In this document: piece by piece, positions 42,479 to 51,573 of the stretch
Layout of the letters: every line of letters starts with the position of its first letter
Position numbering within the stretch: the first letter of the stretch is position 1
Assembly (NCBI GenBank): GCA_947570625.1
Contig: CANOUP010000011.1
Coordinates: forward strand, 1-60,769
Source: an uncultured Clostridia bacterium
Lineage (GTDB): Bacteria > Bacillota > Clostridia > Christensenellales > Borkfalkiaceae
Direction: 5' to 3'
DNA: 60,769 nt
Position numbers and translations under genes: made by a program
The notes under the pieces: model-generated
The model's input: only the letters and a program-made list of their open reading frames with translations
What the model was told of the DNA's origin: nothing
Database searches by the model: none

Positions 42479-43506
42479 AAAGCGTTTTACAGGATTTAAG
42501 CTATTCCGAACTCGAAAACTCGATACTCTCCGCGGGCGAAAAAAAGTTCCGCGCAAAACAGCTGTACGAAGGTTTGATGCAGGGCAAAAAGATTTCGCAA
42601 ATCAACGTACCGCAGACGCTCAGGGCGGAGCTTTTAAAAAGCTATGAGGATGAACCCGTAAAAATAATAAAGACGCTGACCTCTTCCGACGGCACCGAAA
42701 AGTACCTGTTCGGGCTTGCCGACGGCAACGTTATCGAGGGGGTGTTCATGAAGTACAAATACGGAAACACCCAGTGCGTGTCGACGCAGGTCGGGTGCAG
42801 AATGGGCTGTAAATTCTGCGCCAGCACGCTCGGCGGGCTGGTGAGAAACCTTACCGCAGGCGAAATTCTTTCGCAAGTTCTTACGGTCAACGCGTTGCAC
42901 GGCGGAACGGGTCGCGCGGTTACGAACATAGTTTTAATGGGGAGCGGAGAGCCCCTCGACAACTATGACAACACAGTAAAATTTATTAGAAACGTTTCGG
43001 CGGAAGGCGGAATAAATATTTCGCCGAGAAACATTTCGCTTTCGACGTGCGGGATTGTTCCAAAAATTTACGCGCTTGCCGACGAGGGACTGCCCGTGAA
43101 TTTAACCGTTTCGCTGCACCAGACGACGGACGAAGGACGCGCCCGCACGATGCCGATAGCAAAAAAATATTCCATCGCGCAGATACTCGAAGCGTGCGCG
43201 TACTACTTCGAAAAGACGGGCAGAAGATACATCTTCGAATACACCTTAATCGACGGCGAAAACAGCGGTAAGGAACACGCCGAGCGGCTTGTAAAACTTT
43301 TGAAAGGCAGACCCTGCCACGTCAATCTGATAAGGCTGAACGAGGTTAAGGAGCGCGCTCTGAAATCGGCGGAGGACAGGCAGGCTTACGCGTTTGCGTC
43401 TATGCTGGAAAAGGGCGGGCTGTCCGCAACGGTAAGGCGGAGCGCGGGCGCCGACATAGGCGGGGCGTGCGGTCAGCTGAGAGCAAATTATATAAACGGC
43501 AATTAA
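42475..43506 (+). CDS. rlmN: Dual-specificity 23S rRNA/tRNA adenine-C2 methyltransferase RlmN
   Basis: This 343-residue radical SAM enzyme methylates A2503 of 23S rRNA and A37 of some tRNAs. The cluster motif is CRMGCKFC (CxxxCxxC). The methyl-carrying cysteine is in the C-terminal GADIGGACGQL. It starts at GTG 42475 with AAGGAG before it. The next gene is rpe, 26 bp on: the usual prpC, prkC and rsgA are not here. Confidence 0.96.
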   Translation: MKSVLQDLSYSELENSILSAGEKKFRAKQLYEGLMQGKKISQINVPQTLRAELLKSYEDEPVKIIKTLTSSDGTEKYLFGLADGNVIEGVFMKYKYGNTQCVSTQVGCRMGCKFCASTLGGLVRNLTAGEILSQVLTVNALHGGTGRAVTNIVLMGSGEPLDNYDNTVKFIRNVSAEGGINISPRNISLSTCGIVPKIYALADEGLPVNLTVSLHQTTDEGRARTMPIAKKYSIAQILEACAYYFEKTGRRYIFEYTLIDGENSGKEHAERLVKLLKGRPCHVNLIRLNEVKERALKSAEDRQAYAFASMLEKGGLSATVRRSAGADIGGACGQLRANYINGN

Positions 43507-43531
43507 AATAATTTTTTCGGGAGAAATACTT

Positions 43532-44197
43532 ATGAATATAAAAATAGCGCCTTCGATACTTTCCGCCGACTTTTCCGTAATGGGAGAAGCGGTGAAAAAA
43601 TTGCAGGATTGCGGGGCTGATTTGATTCACTGCGACGTCATGGACGGAAGTTTCGTCGAGCCCATAACCTTCGGCGGGCAGATGGTAAAAAACATACGTC
43701 CGCTCACTTCGCTTCCCCTCGACGCGCACCTTATGATAGAGCACCCCAAAACGCAGATAAAATTTTTCGCGGAAGCGGGCGCGGATATAATCACCGTGCA
43801 CTACAAGGCGTGCAGAAAGATTTCGGAAAGCTACCTCGAAGAAACGCTAAGGCTTATAAAGTCTTACGGCGTAAAATGCGGGGCGGTCGTCAATCCCGAC
43901 GTGCCCGTTGAAAATATTTTTCCCGTGTTCCCGCTGTGCGATATGGTTTTGCTAATGTCGGTATACCCCGGTTACGGCGGACAGAAATTCATACCCGAAG
44001 TTATGGATAAAATCAAAAAGGCGCGGGAATATGCCGTGTCTATCGGCAAGGGCGATATGGATATAGAAATCGACGGCGGGGTTACTTCGGCAAACTGCGC
44101 AGATATAAAAAGGGCGGGCGCAAACGTGCTCGTCGCTGGTTCGGCCGTGTTCAATTCAAGCGATTGGACGGGCACTATATCGCAGTTAAAGGCGTAA
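43532..44197 (+). CDS. rpe: Ribulose-phosphate 3-epimerase
   Basis: This 221-residue TIM-barrel enzyme interconverts ribulose-5-P and xylulose-5-P. Seen are IAPSILSADFSVMGE, HCDVMDGSFV with metal and catalytic residues, DAHLMIEHP, and the end IEIDGGVTSANCADIKRAGANVLVAGSAVF. It sits one base before thiN, as in the B. subtilis block. Confidence 0.97.
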   Translation: MNIKIAPSILSADFSVMGEAVKKLQDCGADLIHCDVMDGSFVEPITFGGQMVKNIRPLTSLPLDAHLMIEHPKTQIKFFAEAGADIITVHYKACRKISESYLEETLRLIKSYGVKCGAVVNPDVPVENIFPVFPLCDMVLLMSVYPGYGGQKFIPEVMDKIKKAREYAVSIGKGDMDIEIDGGVTSANCADIKRAGANVLVAGSAVFNSSDWTGTISQLKA

Positions 44198-44198
44198 T

Positions 44199-44801
44199 AT
44201 GAAGGGAATACTGCTTTTAAACGGACAGCCCTACGGCGGAAAAATAGACGCGGACGGCGCGCTGGTGTACTGTTGCGACGGCGCTTACGCGTGGGCGAAA
44301 GACAAAGTGAGGATAGATAAAAATATCGGCGACTTCGACTCCTTGAAGGAAACTCCCTTTCCGCCGCCCGAGGAGATATATCCCGCCGAAAAGAACTTTA
44401 CGGACGGCGAAATCGCCCTTTCCAAACTGCTTGAAGCGGGTGTGAGCGGGATAGAGATATACGGCGGTAACGGCGGGCGCGAGGACCATTTTCTGGGCAA
44501 TCTTCACCTTGTGCACCGCGCGCACGAAGCGGGGGTAAAGTGCGTTATGATAAGCGAAAATTCCGAAATTTTCGCGGGTGACGGCGTCATATCCCTGGGT
44601 CAATACAAAGGGCGCACTTTCTCTGTGTTACCTTTCGGCGGAACTCTGCATATAATAGAAAGTGCAGGACTGAAATATTCTTATCCCGAACGGATAAGCT
44701 ACGGCGAGTGCAGGGGAATTTCGAATATCTGCGAAAGCGGTACGGCTTATTTAAAGGTTGAGGGTGTTGCTCTTGTAATAATAAACAGGGGAGAAGTATG
44801 A
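44199..44801 (+). CDS. thiN: Thiamine pyrophosphokinase
   Basis: This 200-residue enzyme makes thiamine pyrophosphate from thiamine and ATP. The catalytic segment is IGDFDSL, followed by PAEKNFTDGEIALSKLLEAG, the GGNGGREDHFLGNLHL motif and a C-terminal beta domain with GGTLHI. Its place between rpe and rpmB is conserved. Confidence 0.94.
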   Translation: MKGILLLNGQPYGGKIDADGALVYCCDGAYAWAKDKVRIDKNIGDFDSLKETPFPPPEEIYPAEKNFTDGEIALSKLLEAGVSGIEIYGGNGGREDHFLGNLHLVHRAHEAGVKCVMISENSEIFAGDGVISLGQYKGRTFSVLPFGGTLHIIESAGLKYSYPERISYGECRGISNICESGTAYLKVEGVALVIINRGEV

Positions 44802-44862
44802 CAATTATATGCGTTAAACCGCCCAGGTGCGTGCGGTTTGTACTCAGGAAAATTTGCAGAAA

Positions 44863-45747
44863 ATGAGATACATAGATTTACACTGCGACACGCTTACGGT
44901 TTCCTGCGACGGGGGATATTCCCCGTCCGACGGTCCGTTGCAGGCAAGCTTTTCAAAGCTTTCTCAAAGCGGGTGCGAGATGCAGTGCCTTGCAATTTTC
45001 ACCGAAGGCGCGGACGCTCCGCTCCGTTTCGAAAAATATCTTTCCTTCTTCCGCGGGCTCGATTTCAAAGACTGCGGATTCGAAGCCGTGCTTACCGTCG
45101 AAAACCTCGGGTTTATCGGCAGTGACCTCGGGCGCATTCCAAAGCTTGCGGAAGCGGGGGTGAAAATGGCTTCGCTCGTGTGGAATTACGAGAACGCGCT
45201 GGGCTATCCCAACCTGATATTTAAGGACGGCGTTCCCCTTTTCGGCAGGCGGGAAAAGCGCGGTCTTAAACCATTGGGAAAAGAGGCTGTCGCGCTCCTC
45301 GACGAAAATAAGATGATAATAGATATTTCGCACCTTTCGGACGGCGGGGCGGAAGATATTTTACGGAACAGAAAAATTCCCGTCGTCGCAAGCCACTCCA
45401 ACGCTTACGGGGTGTGCGGTGTATGCAGAAACCTGACCGACGGACTCATAGAAAAAGTCGCCGACTGCGGGGGCGCGGTCGGCGTCAATTACTGTAAAGA
45501 TTTTCTCGGCGAGGGCGAAATTTTCGGGCTTATCGAACGGCACGTAAAACATATAATTTCCGTCGGGGGCGAGGACTGCGTCGCGCTGGGAAGCGATTTC
45601 GACGGCATACCCGCCCCGCCGGGGCTGGAAGACTGCACAAAGGTGTCCGCTCTTTTGGAACGACTTGAAAAATCGCTCGGTTACAGGGTGTGCGAAAAGC
45701 TGTGCCGTAAAAATTTCCTGCGGGTTTTTAACGAAGTCTGCAATTGA
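44863..45747 (+). CDS. Membrane dipeptidase-like metallopeptidase (M19)
   Basis: This 294-residue protein has RYIDLHCDTLT (metal HxD), a TVENLGFIG segment with the bridging Glu, IDISHLSDGGAED, VASHSNAYGVC and LGSDFDGIPAPPG near the end. These are the renal dipeptidase family metal and substrate residues. ATG 44863 is chosen because the domain begins there. It probably cleaves dipeptides, including D-amino-acid ones. It is not part of the conserved block in B. subtilis, and together with the LRR gene forms an insertion before rpmB. Confidence 0.9.
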   Translation: MRYIDLHCDTLTVSCDGGYSPSDGPLQASFSKLSQSGCEMQCLAIFTEGADAPLRFEKYLSFFRGLDFKDCGFEAVLTVENLGFIGSDLGRIPKLAEAGVKMASLVWNYENALGYPNLIFKDGVPLFGRREKRGLKPLGKEAVALLDENKMIIDISHLSDGGAEDILRNRKIPVVASHSNAYGVCGVCRNLTDGLIEKVADCGGAVGVNYCKDFLGEGEIFGLIERHVKHIISVGGEDCVALGSDFDGIPAPPGLEDCTKVSALLERLEKSLGYRVCEKLCRKNFLRVFNEVCN

Positions 45748-45772
45748 CAATACGCCGCGCGTATGATATAAT
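45744..45772 (+). promoter_or_regulatory. Promoter of the LRR lipoprotein gene
   Basis: Perfect TTGACA (45744-45749), 17 bp and TATAAT (45767-45772) overlap the dipeptidase stop. The ATG at 45782 follows the predicted start by about three bases, with no Shine-Dalgarno. Confidence 0.7.
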
Positions 45773-45781
45773 TTTTCCGTT

Positions 45782-46753
45782 ATGAGAAAAATTACCGCGT
45801 TTTTTATTTCCGCCGTTACCGCTCTGCTGTGCGTCCCCTGTATTTCGGGCTGTTCGGCAAAGACGGAGTATATTTTAAAAACGGACGGCGACGGGAACAA
45901 ATATTACATAGCGGGCTGTTCGGGCTTTGCTTCCAACCTCAAAGGCGAAGTGGTCATACCCTCTTACTACGGCGAGGGCGAGGACTACGCGCCCGTGACG
46001 GAGATAAGCGAACAGGGCTTTTCCGCGACTTCGATAACAAAAATAACCATTCCCGCCACGGTGACAAAAATCGGGCAGGCGTCGTTCGCGTATAACAATC
46101 TTCTCGAAAGCGTCGTGTTCGAAAACGGCTCAAAGCTCGAAGAGATAAGCAGGGGCGCGTTCGGGTACTGCCCCGCGCTGAAAGAAATCAGTTTGCCGGC
46201 AACCGTCAAGTCCGTAGGAATAATGGCGTTTTACAACTGCACGTCGCTTGAAAGCGTCGGCATGCACGCGGTTGAAAACATAGGCGGGCGCGCTTTCGAG
46301 TACTGCTCGTCTTTGCGGGAAGTAACCTTTCCCGAAACCCTCGGTTCGATAGGCGACCGCGCGTTCTATTTTTCGGGACTGAAAGAAGTTTCGATTCCCG
46401 ACTCTGTTTTTGAAATAGGCTACGCGTCTTTCCACAGCTGTACCTCGCTTGAAAAAGCTTCGGTGGGCGCGGGGGTGCGCGTGATTAAGTCGGGCGCGTT
46501 CGGTTACTGCACTTCGCTTAAAGAACTTTGCCTGTCTTCTTCGGTCGAAAAGATAGAAGGGGCAAGGTATGTCGACGATGAATTTTACTGCGGACACGCT
46601 TTCCACAGCTGCGGCATTTCGGACGTGTATTACGGCGGTACGGCGGAGGAGTGGGAAGAGCTGAAAAAGAATACCGACAACAAGTCGGTCACCGTCAACG
46701 ATACGGTTTTCGACAACGGCGCGCTGTTCGGCGCAAAACTTCATATCGGTTAA
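45782..46753 (+). CDS. LRR_5 (BspA-type) lipoprotein
   Basis: This 323-residue protein has a lipoprotein signal with lipobox ISGC (about residue 24) and about eight BspA-type leucine-rich repeats of 22-24 residues from about 80 to 260 (pattern 'I...AF..C.SL..V.LP.TV..IG..AF'). Such proteins bind host or partner surfaces, or other proteins. It follows the dipeptidase by 34 bp but has its own promoter. A strong terminator follows. Binding partners are unknown. Confidence 0.9.
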   Translation: MRKITAFFISAVTALLCVPCISGCSAKTEYILKTDGDGNKYYIAGCSGFASNLKGEVVIPSYYGEGEDYAPVTEISEQGFSATSITKITIPATVTKIGQASFAYNNLLESVVFENGSKLEEISRGAFGYCPALKEISLPATVKSVGIMAFYNCTSLESVGMHAVENIGGRAFEYCSSLREVTFPETLGSIGDRAFYFSGLKEVSIPDSVFEIGYASFHSCTSLEKASVGAGVRVIKSGAFGYCTSLKELCLSSSVEKIEGARYVDDEFYCGHAFHSCGISDVYYGGTAEEWEELKKNTDNKSVTVNDTVFDNGALFGAKLHIG

Positions 46754-46761
46754 AATGAATA

Positions 46762-46790
46762 AAGCCGTACCGCGGACTGCGGTACGGCTT
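46762..46790. terminator. Bidirectional terminator between the LRR gene and rpmB
   Basis: A 12-bp stem AAGCCGTACCGC (46762-46773) with its complement (46779-46790) and a 5-nt loop serves both converging genes. Confidence 0.85.
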
Positions 46791-46808
46791 TTGCCTGTAA
46801 CTTGAACT

Positions 46809-46991
46809 TTAAGCTCTTTCAACGGATTTAAGGCATCTCGTGCAAACGTAACCGTTAACGACCTTGCCTTCCGAAACGTATGAAACTTTCTGAACGTTTG
46901 CTTTAAACGTTCTTCTCGTTCTTCTCTTGGAATGGCTTACGTTATTGCCCGTGGTCTGACCTTTTCCGCAAACACTGCATACTCTCGACAT
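46809..46991 (-). CDS. rpmB: 50S ribosomal protein L28
   Basis: This 60-residue protein has [30 protein letters not shown] and YVCTRCLKS, the form of L28 with two CxxC pairs (zinc-binding C+ type). It faces away from the asp23-fakA genes as in B. subtilis. The start has GGAGGTG. Confidence 0.97.
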   Translation of the reverse strand: MSRVCSVCGKGQTTGNNVSHSKRRTRRTFKANVQKVSYVSEGKVVNGYVCTRCLKSVERA

Positions 46992-47158
46992 ATATTTACA
47001 CCTCCGTGGGTTTGCTTTTTAAGCTGAAAATAAGCCGTTAGCGATTAACGACCTTCATAAATATATCACGCGGATAATAAAAAATCAATCAAAAACGGCT
47101 TATAAGTTTAATTTTTTTTGTTTTTTGCAAAATAATTTATGGGAAATGCGAAATATTC

Positions 47159-47207
47159 TTGCAAAAACTTAATTAATGTTATAAAATATGATAAGGTAAT
47201 TACCTTA
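47159..47207 (+). promoter_or_regulatory. asp23-fakA promoter with palindromic operator
   Basis: TTGCAA (47159-47164), 17 bp and TAAAAT (47182-47187) predict a start near 47194. A perfect 16-bp palindrome TAAGGTAATTACCTTA lies at 47192-47207, over that start, where a repressor would block transcription. Confidence 0.55.
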
Positions 47208-47223
47208 AACGGACGGTAAAGCA

Positions 47224-47574
47224 ATGGCGGTAAACACCAGCAACGTATACGGTAAAATTTCAATATCCGATTCAGCCATCGCAAAGGTGGCCAAAAACGC
47301 CGCGCTCGAATGCTACGGCATCGTCGACACGGTTTCGCGCCGTTTTACCGACACGCTGTCCGAACTTTTGAAAAAGCAGTCCGGAAGCAGAGGCATAAAG
47401 GTCGTGACTTCGGGGGACAGAATTTATATCGACGTTTTCGTCATAATAAAATACGGCGTGTCGATTAACGCCGTCGCCGAGTCGTTAAAAGAAAGCGTAA
47501 AATACAAAGTTGAAAAATTCACGGGTATGATTGTCGATACCGTGAACGTAAATATTATCGGGGTAAAACTTTAA
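47224..47574 (+). CDS. Asp23/Gls24-family protein (YloU-like)
   Basis: This 116-residue protein has VYGKISISDSAIAKVAKNAALECYGIV and YIDVFVIIKYGVSINAVAESLKESVKYKVEKFTGM, the Asp23/Gls24 pattern. The family includes membrane-associated stress and envelope proteins. It lies 81 bp before fakA, as yloU lies before yloV in B. subtilis, so a link to fatty acid or envelope function is inferred from context. Confidence 0.93.
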   Translation: MAVNTSNVYGKISISDSAIAKVAKNAALECYGIVDTVSRRFTDTLSELLKKQSGSRGIKVVTSGDRIYIDVFVIIKYGVSINAVAESLKESVKYKVEKFTGMIVDTVNVNIIGVKL

Positions 47575-47655
47575 AGCTGTACTTGAATTTTCGGGTACGG
47601 CTTATAATATTTACCCGCGCAGCTCTTTTCAACATAATAGTAAAAAGGGAGTAAT

Positions 47656-49311
47656 ATGCAGAAAACCATAAACAGCACCGAGTTCCGCAAAATGGTTGCA
47701 AGCGGTGCCAGAATGTTAGAAATAAACAGGGCGAAAGTTGACGCCCTCAACGTGTTCCCCGTTCCCGACGGCGATACGGGAACGAATATGTCCCTGACCC
47801 TTCAATCGGCGGTCAAGGAAATGAACGCCTGTTCTTCGAACCGTTTTCAGGAAATATGCGACGCGGTTTCCAAGGGCGCGCTCCGCGGCGCTCGCGGAAA
47901 TTCGGGCGTTATCTCGTCGCAGATTTTCCGCGGTATCTGTTCGGTGCTCAAAGACACCAAGGATACCTTCGATACAAAGACGTTTGCAAAAGCTCTCGAA
48001 GCGGGCACCAAGGTTGCGTACAGCGCCGTGTCCATACCAAAGGAGGGCACCATCCTTACCGTCGTAAGGCTTATGAGCGAGTCGGCTTCCAAGCTTGCGG
48101 CCAAGAATAAGGATTTCGTCGATTTCCTCAACGCGCTGATAGAAGTGGGCGACGAGGCGCTTGCAAAGACGCCCGAACTTCTGCCCGTTCTCAAAAAGGC
48201 GGGGGTCGTCGACTCGGGCGGCGTCGGGCTTATGACGATAATGCGCGGTTTCCTCGCGGCGATTACGGGCGAGGATATCGGCACCGATTCCATACCCACC
48301 GAAGCTTCCGACGGAAAGCGCGGCGAGGACGACCTTTTCGGCGACAACTCCGATATAGTCAACCTCGATTTGGGCGATATAGAATTCGCGTACTGCACCG
48401 AATTTTTCATTATACATTTAAAACAGATAACTACGCTTGCGGATATCGACAAGCTAAAAGAAAAGCTTATGTCCATAGGCGACTCGGTTATCTGTATAGG
48501 CGATTTGGAACTTGTCAAAGTCCACGTCCATACCAACACGCCGGGCATCGCGCTTACCTACGCGCTCGAACTCGGCGAGCTCGACAGGCTCAAAATAGAA
48601 AATATGCTCGAAGAGAACCGCGCGCTCAAAGCCAAGCTCGAAGCCGAGAAAAAGGAAATGGGCATGCTCGCAATCTGCGCGGGCGCGGGACTCGAAGAAA
48701 TTTTCAAAGATTTGATGTGCGACAGGGTCATCGAGGGCGGACAGACTATGAACCCCTCCGCGCAGGATATCGCGGACGCCGTTCAAAAAATAAACGCTTC
48801 CAGCGTTTTCGTGTTTCCCAACAACTCAAACGTAATTCTCGCGGCCGAGCAGGCTAAGGCGCTCGTAAGCAACCGCACAATTCACGTCATACCCACTAAA
48901 AACGTCGCTCAGGGTTTTTCTGCGGCGCTCGCGTTCAATCCCGAAGCGTCCGTACCCGAGAACAAGACAAATATGACACACGCGATAGACTTTGTGGCTT
49001 CGGGTATGGTTACCCACGCGGTGAGAAATACCACGATGAACGGGTTCAAGCTTAAAGAGGGCGATATAATAGGTCTTGACAACAAGCGCATTCTTGCGAA
49101 GGGCGACAATATCGACGACTGCACAATCGCGCTTATCAAGGCGTTGAAGCGCGACGACCACGAAATGATAACCCTTTACTACGGCGAAGGCGTGACCGAG
49201 GAAGAGGCGCAGGCGCTTGTCGGCAAAGTTTCCGAAGCTTACCCCGACTGCGACGTGGACGTGCATTACGGCGGACAGCCCGTGTACTATTATATGGTAT
49301 CGCTGGAATAG
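47656..49311 (+). CDS. fakA: DAK2-domain fatty acid kinase-like protein (FakA/YloV)
   Basis: This 551-residue protein has an N-terminal DAK2 ATP-binding domain with NVFPVPDGDTGTNMSLTL and GARGNSGVISSQIFRG, a central domain and a C-terminal EDD/DegV-like part (GAGLEEIFKDLMCDRVIEGGQTMNPSAQDI). FakA with a FakB (DegV) partner phosphorylates fatty acids at the membrane. No fakB is in this window. A terminator (49345-49366) follows. Confidence 0.93.
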   Translation: MQKTINSTEFRKMVASGARMLEINRAKVDALNVFPVPDGDTGTNMSLTLQSAVKEMNACSSNRFQEICDAVSKGALRGARGNSGVISSQIFRGICSVLKDTKDTFDTKTFAKALEAGTKVAYSAVSIPKEGTILTVVRLMSESASKLAAKNKDFVDFLNALIEVGDEALAKTPELLPVLKKAGVVDSGGVGLMTIMRGFLAAITGEDIGTDSIPTEASDGKRGEDDLFGDNSDIVNLDLGDIEFAYCTEFFIIHLKQITTLADIDKLKEKLMSIGDSVICIGDLELVKVHVHTNTPGIALTYALELGELDRLKIENMLEENRALKAKLEAEKKEMGMLAICAGAGLEEIFKDLMCDRVIEGGQTMNPSAQDIADAVQKINASSVFVFPNNSNVILAAEQAKALVSNRTIHVIPTKNVAQGFSAALAFNPEASVPENKTNMTHAIDFVASGMVTHAVRNTTMNGFKLKEGDIIGLDNKRILAKGDNIDDCTIALIKALKRDDHEMITLYYGEGVTEEEAQALVGKVSEAYPDCDVDVHYGGQPVYYYMVSLE

Positions 49312-49344
49312 TAAAATATTATATCTTTATATTATAGTGAAAAA

Positions 49345-49372
49345 GGGAAGACAAGCCTGTCTTCCCTAAATT
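49345..49372 (+). terminator. Terminator between fakA and recG
   Basis: GGGAAGACA (49345-49353) pairs with TGTCTTCCC (49358-49366), then TAAATTTTT. Weak for a full stop; read-through into recG is likely because no other promoter is obvious. Confidence 0.7.
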
Positions 49373-49382
49373 TTTAAAGACG

Positions 49383-51389
49383 ATGGAACTTAACACTCTG
49401 AGATTTATTTCCGAAAAGAGGGAAAAGGATTTCAACAAACTCAATATTTACACCGCCGAAGAGCTGTGCAGGCATTTCCCGCGCTCGTACCTCGATATGA
49501 CGGAGGTTACGCTTTTGCGCGACGCTTACCATAACGACACCCTTTTAACGGCGTGCGAAGTTTTAAGCGTCGAAACGAACCGCTATGCCCGCCGTCCGTA
49601 CGTAAAGGCTATGTGCCAGCAGTCGGGGCATATTTTCAGCGCCGTTTGGTTCAACCAACCTTATGTCGCGTCGAAGCTCAAACGCGGGCTGTACCTTTTC
49701 TACGGCAGGGTTCAGAACAAGTTCGGCATGGGCTGTTCAATGGTCAACCCGTCGTTCGAGGAAGCGGACAAGAACAAGTATCTCAAAGGTCTTATTCCCG
49801 TTTATCCGCTTGCGGGCTCGCTCACGCAGGGGGTAGTCAGGACGGCGGTAAGACGGGCTTTGACGAAGTGCGCCGTCGAAACGCTAATCCCCCGCCAGCT
49901 CGTCAAAAAATATTCGCTTATCCCGCTCAAAGAAGCATACCAAAAAGTACACGCGCCCGAAAACAAACACGACGTTGCCGAGGGTTCGGAGCGCATCGCG
50001 CTCGAAGAATACTTCCTGCTCATTTCCGCGTTCAAGGTGATTAAGGGCGGGCGCGACGACGCGCGCCTGAACAGGTACGGCGTAACCGCCGAACAGGTAA
50101 GAAAGTTCGAGGAGCGGTTTCCGTTCGGGTTCACCCAAGGACAGAAGAGAGCGGTGGACGACATCTTCGAAAATCTCAATTCCCCGCACAAAATGAACAG
50201 GCTTTTGCAGGGCGACGTCGGAAGCGGTAAAACGGCGGTCGCGCTGACGGCCGTGTATATGGCTGTCGCGTCGGGTTATCAGGCGGTGATGATTTCGCCT
50301 ACCGAAGTGCTTGCAAGGCAGAACGGTTCGCTTTTGGAAAAATATTTTCCCGACTACTGCGTGCGCACGCTGACGGGTTCGACGCCCGCTTCCGAAAAGC
50401 GAGAAATCAAAAAGGGAGTCGCTTCGGGCGGGGTGAATATATTATGCGGAACGCACGCGGTGATACAGAAGGACGTCGCGTTCGCCAATCTCGCGCTTGC
50501 GGTCTGCGACGAACAGCACCGTTTCGGCGTCGCGCAGCGCGCTTCGCTTTCGGACAAGGGCGAGGGGTGCGACGTGCTGATAATGTCCGCGACGCCAATC
50601 CCGAGGACGCTTTCGCTCATATTTTACGGCGACCTCGACATTACGTCAATCAAGGACAAGCCCGCGTCGCGGCAGGAAATTACCACGTCGGTTATACCCG
50701 AACGCAAGTACGCGGATATGTACAGGTACGTCGCCGAACAGGCTAAGCTGGGCAACAAAACGTACTTCGTCTGCCCCAAGATAGAGGGCGACGAGGAGGG
50801 GACGGTTATGTCCGTAACCGAACTGTACGAAGAGCTCAAAGGCAAACTGCCGGGTGTGCGCATAGCCCTTATGCACGGCAGAATGAAGGACAAAGAGAAA
50901 AACGAAATTATGGCGGAGTTCAAGGGCGGGGGATACGACTGTCTTGTGTCGACGACGGTAATAGAGGTCGGCGTGGACGTTCCGCAGGCTACTACAATGA
51001 TTATATACAATGCCGAGCGGTTCGGTCTTTCCCAGCTTCACCAGCTGAGGGGGCGCGTAGGCAGGGGGGATAAAAAGAGCTATTGTTTCCTTCTTCCCGG
51101 CACACGGTCGGAAGAAGCGCTCGAACGGCTTTCGGTCATCAAAAACAACACCGACGGCTTTAAAATCGCCGAGGAAGATTTGCGTCTGCGCGGAGGGGGC
51201 GACTTTATGGGCACCCGCCAGAGCGGAAGGGTGTTGTCCGAAATAAAGAATCTGAAATTCCCCGTGGAAACGGTGTTTACGGCAAAAGCCATATCCGACG
51301 AAGCGTTTTCGGGCTTGTTCGACGTCGCGCTTCTGACGAAAATAGCTTCGGAAAAATACGAAAGTCTGAAAGAAGTGACGTTAAATTAA
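49383..51389 (+). CDS. recG: ATP-dependent DNA helicase RecG
   Basis: This 668-residue helicase remodels stalled forks and Holliday junctions. It shows a wedge/OB domain (about 50-150), Walker A QGDVGSGKTAVALTA, box II ICDEQHRFGVAQR, SATPIPRTLSL, TTVIEVGVDVPQATTM and QLRGRVGRG, then the TRG-region (RLRGGGDFMGTRQSG). All motifs are intact. The place after fakA is conserved, but sdaAB-sdaAA of B. subtilis are absent. Confidence 0.97.
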   Translation: MELNTLRFISEKREKDFNKLNIYTAEELCRHFPRSYLDMTEVTLLRDAYHNDTLLTACEVLSVETNRYARRPYVKAMCQQSGHIFSAVWFNQPYVASKLKRGLYLFYGRVQNKFGMGCSMVNPSFEEADKNKYLKGLIPVYPLAGSLTQGVVRTAVRRALTKCAVETLIPRQLVKKYSLIPLKEAYQKVHAPENKHDVAEGSERIALEEYFLLISAFKVIKGGRDDARLNRYGVTAEQVRKFEERFPFGFTQGQKRAVDDIFENLNSPHKMNRLLQGDVGSGKTAVALTAVYMAVASGYQAVMISPTEVLARQNGSLLEKYFPDYCVRTLTGSTPASEKREIKKGVASGGVNILCGTHAVIQKDVAFANLALAVCDEQHRFGVAQRASLSDKGEGCDVLIMSATPIPRTLSLIFYGDLDITSIKDKPASRQEITTSVIPERKYADMYRYVAEQAKLGNKTYFVCPKIEGDEEGTVMSVTELYEELKGKLPGVRIALMHGRMKDKEKNEIMAEFKGGGYDCLVSTTVIEVGVDVPQATTMIIYNAERFGLSQLHQLRGRVGRGDKKSYCFLLPGTRSEEALERLSVIKNNTDGFKIAEEDLRLRGGGDFMGTRQSGRVLSEIKNLKFPVETVFTAKAISDEAFSGLFDVALLTKIASEKYESLKEVTLN

Positions 51390-51407
51390 AATACCGCGTA
51401 AAAATAT

Positions 51408-51436
51408 TTGACAAACATTCTCAACTTTGTTAAAAT
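51408..51436 (+). promoter_or_regulatory. Promoter of the rpsL operon
   Basis: Perfect TTGACA (51408-51413), 17 bp and TAAAAT (51431-51436) give a leader of about 130 nt. It contains a GGTC-ATAC-GACC hairpin (51540-51551) just before the AAGGAGG site. Confidence 0.8.
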
Positions 51437-51573
51437 TGCCTTTGCGATTATGTGTAATCTGGATTATTATGCAAACCGTACGTTTAACCACGCTTCTCCT
51501 TTCCGCATTAAGGGTATACGGAAGGCGATATATTCCACAGGTCATACGACCGAGTAACACAAGGAGGATAGAT

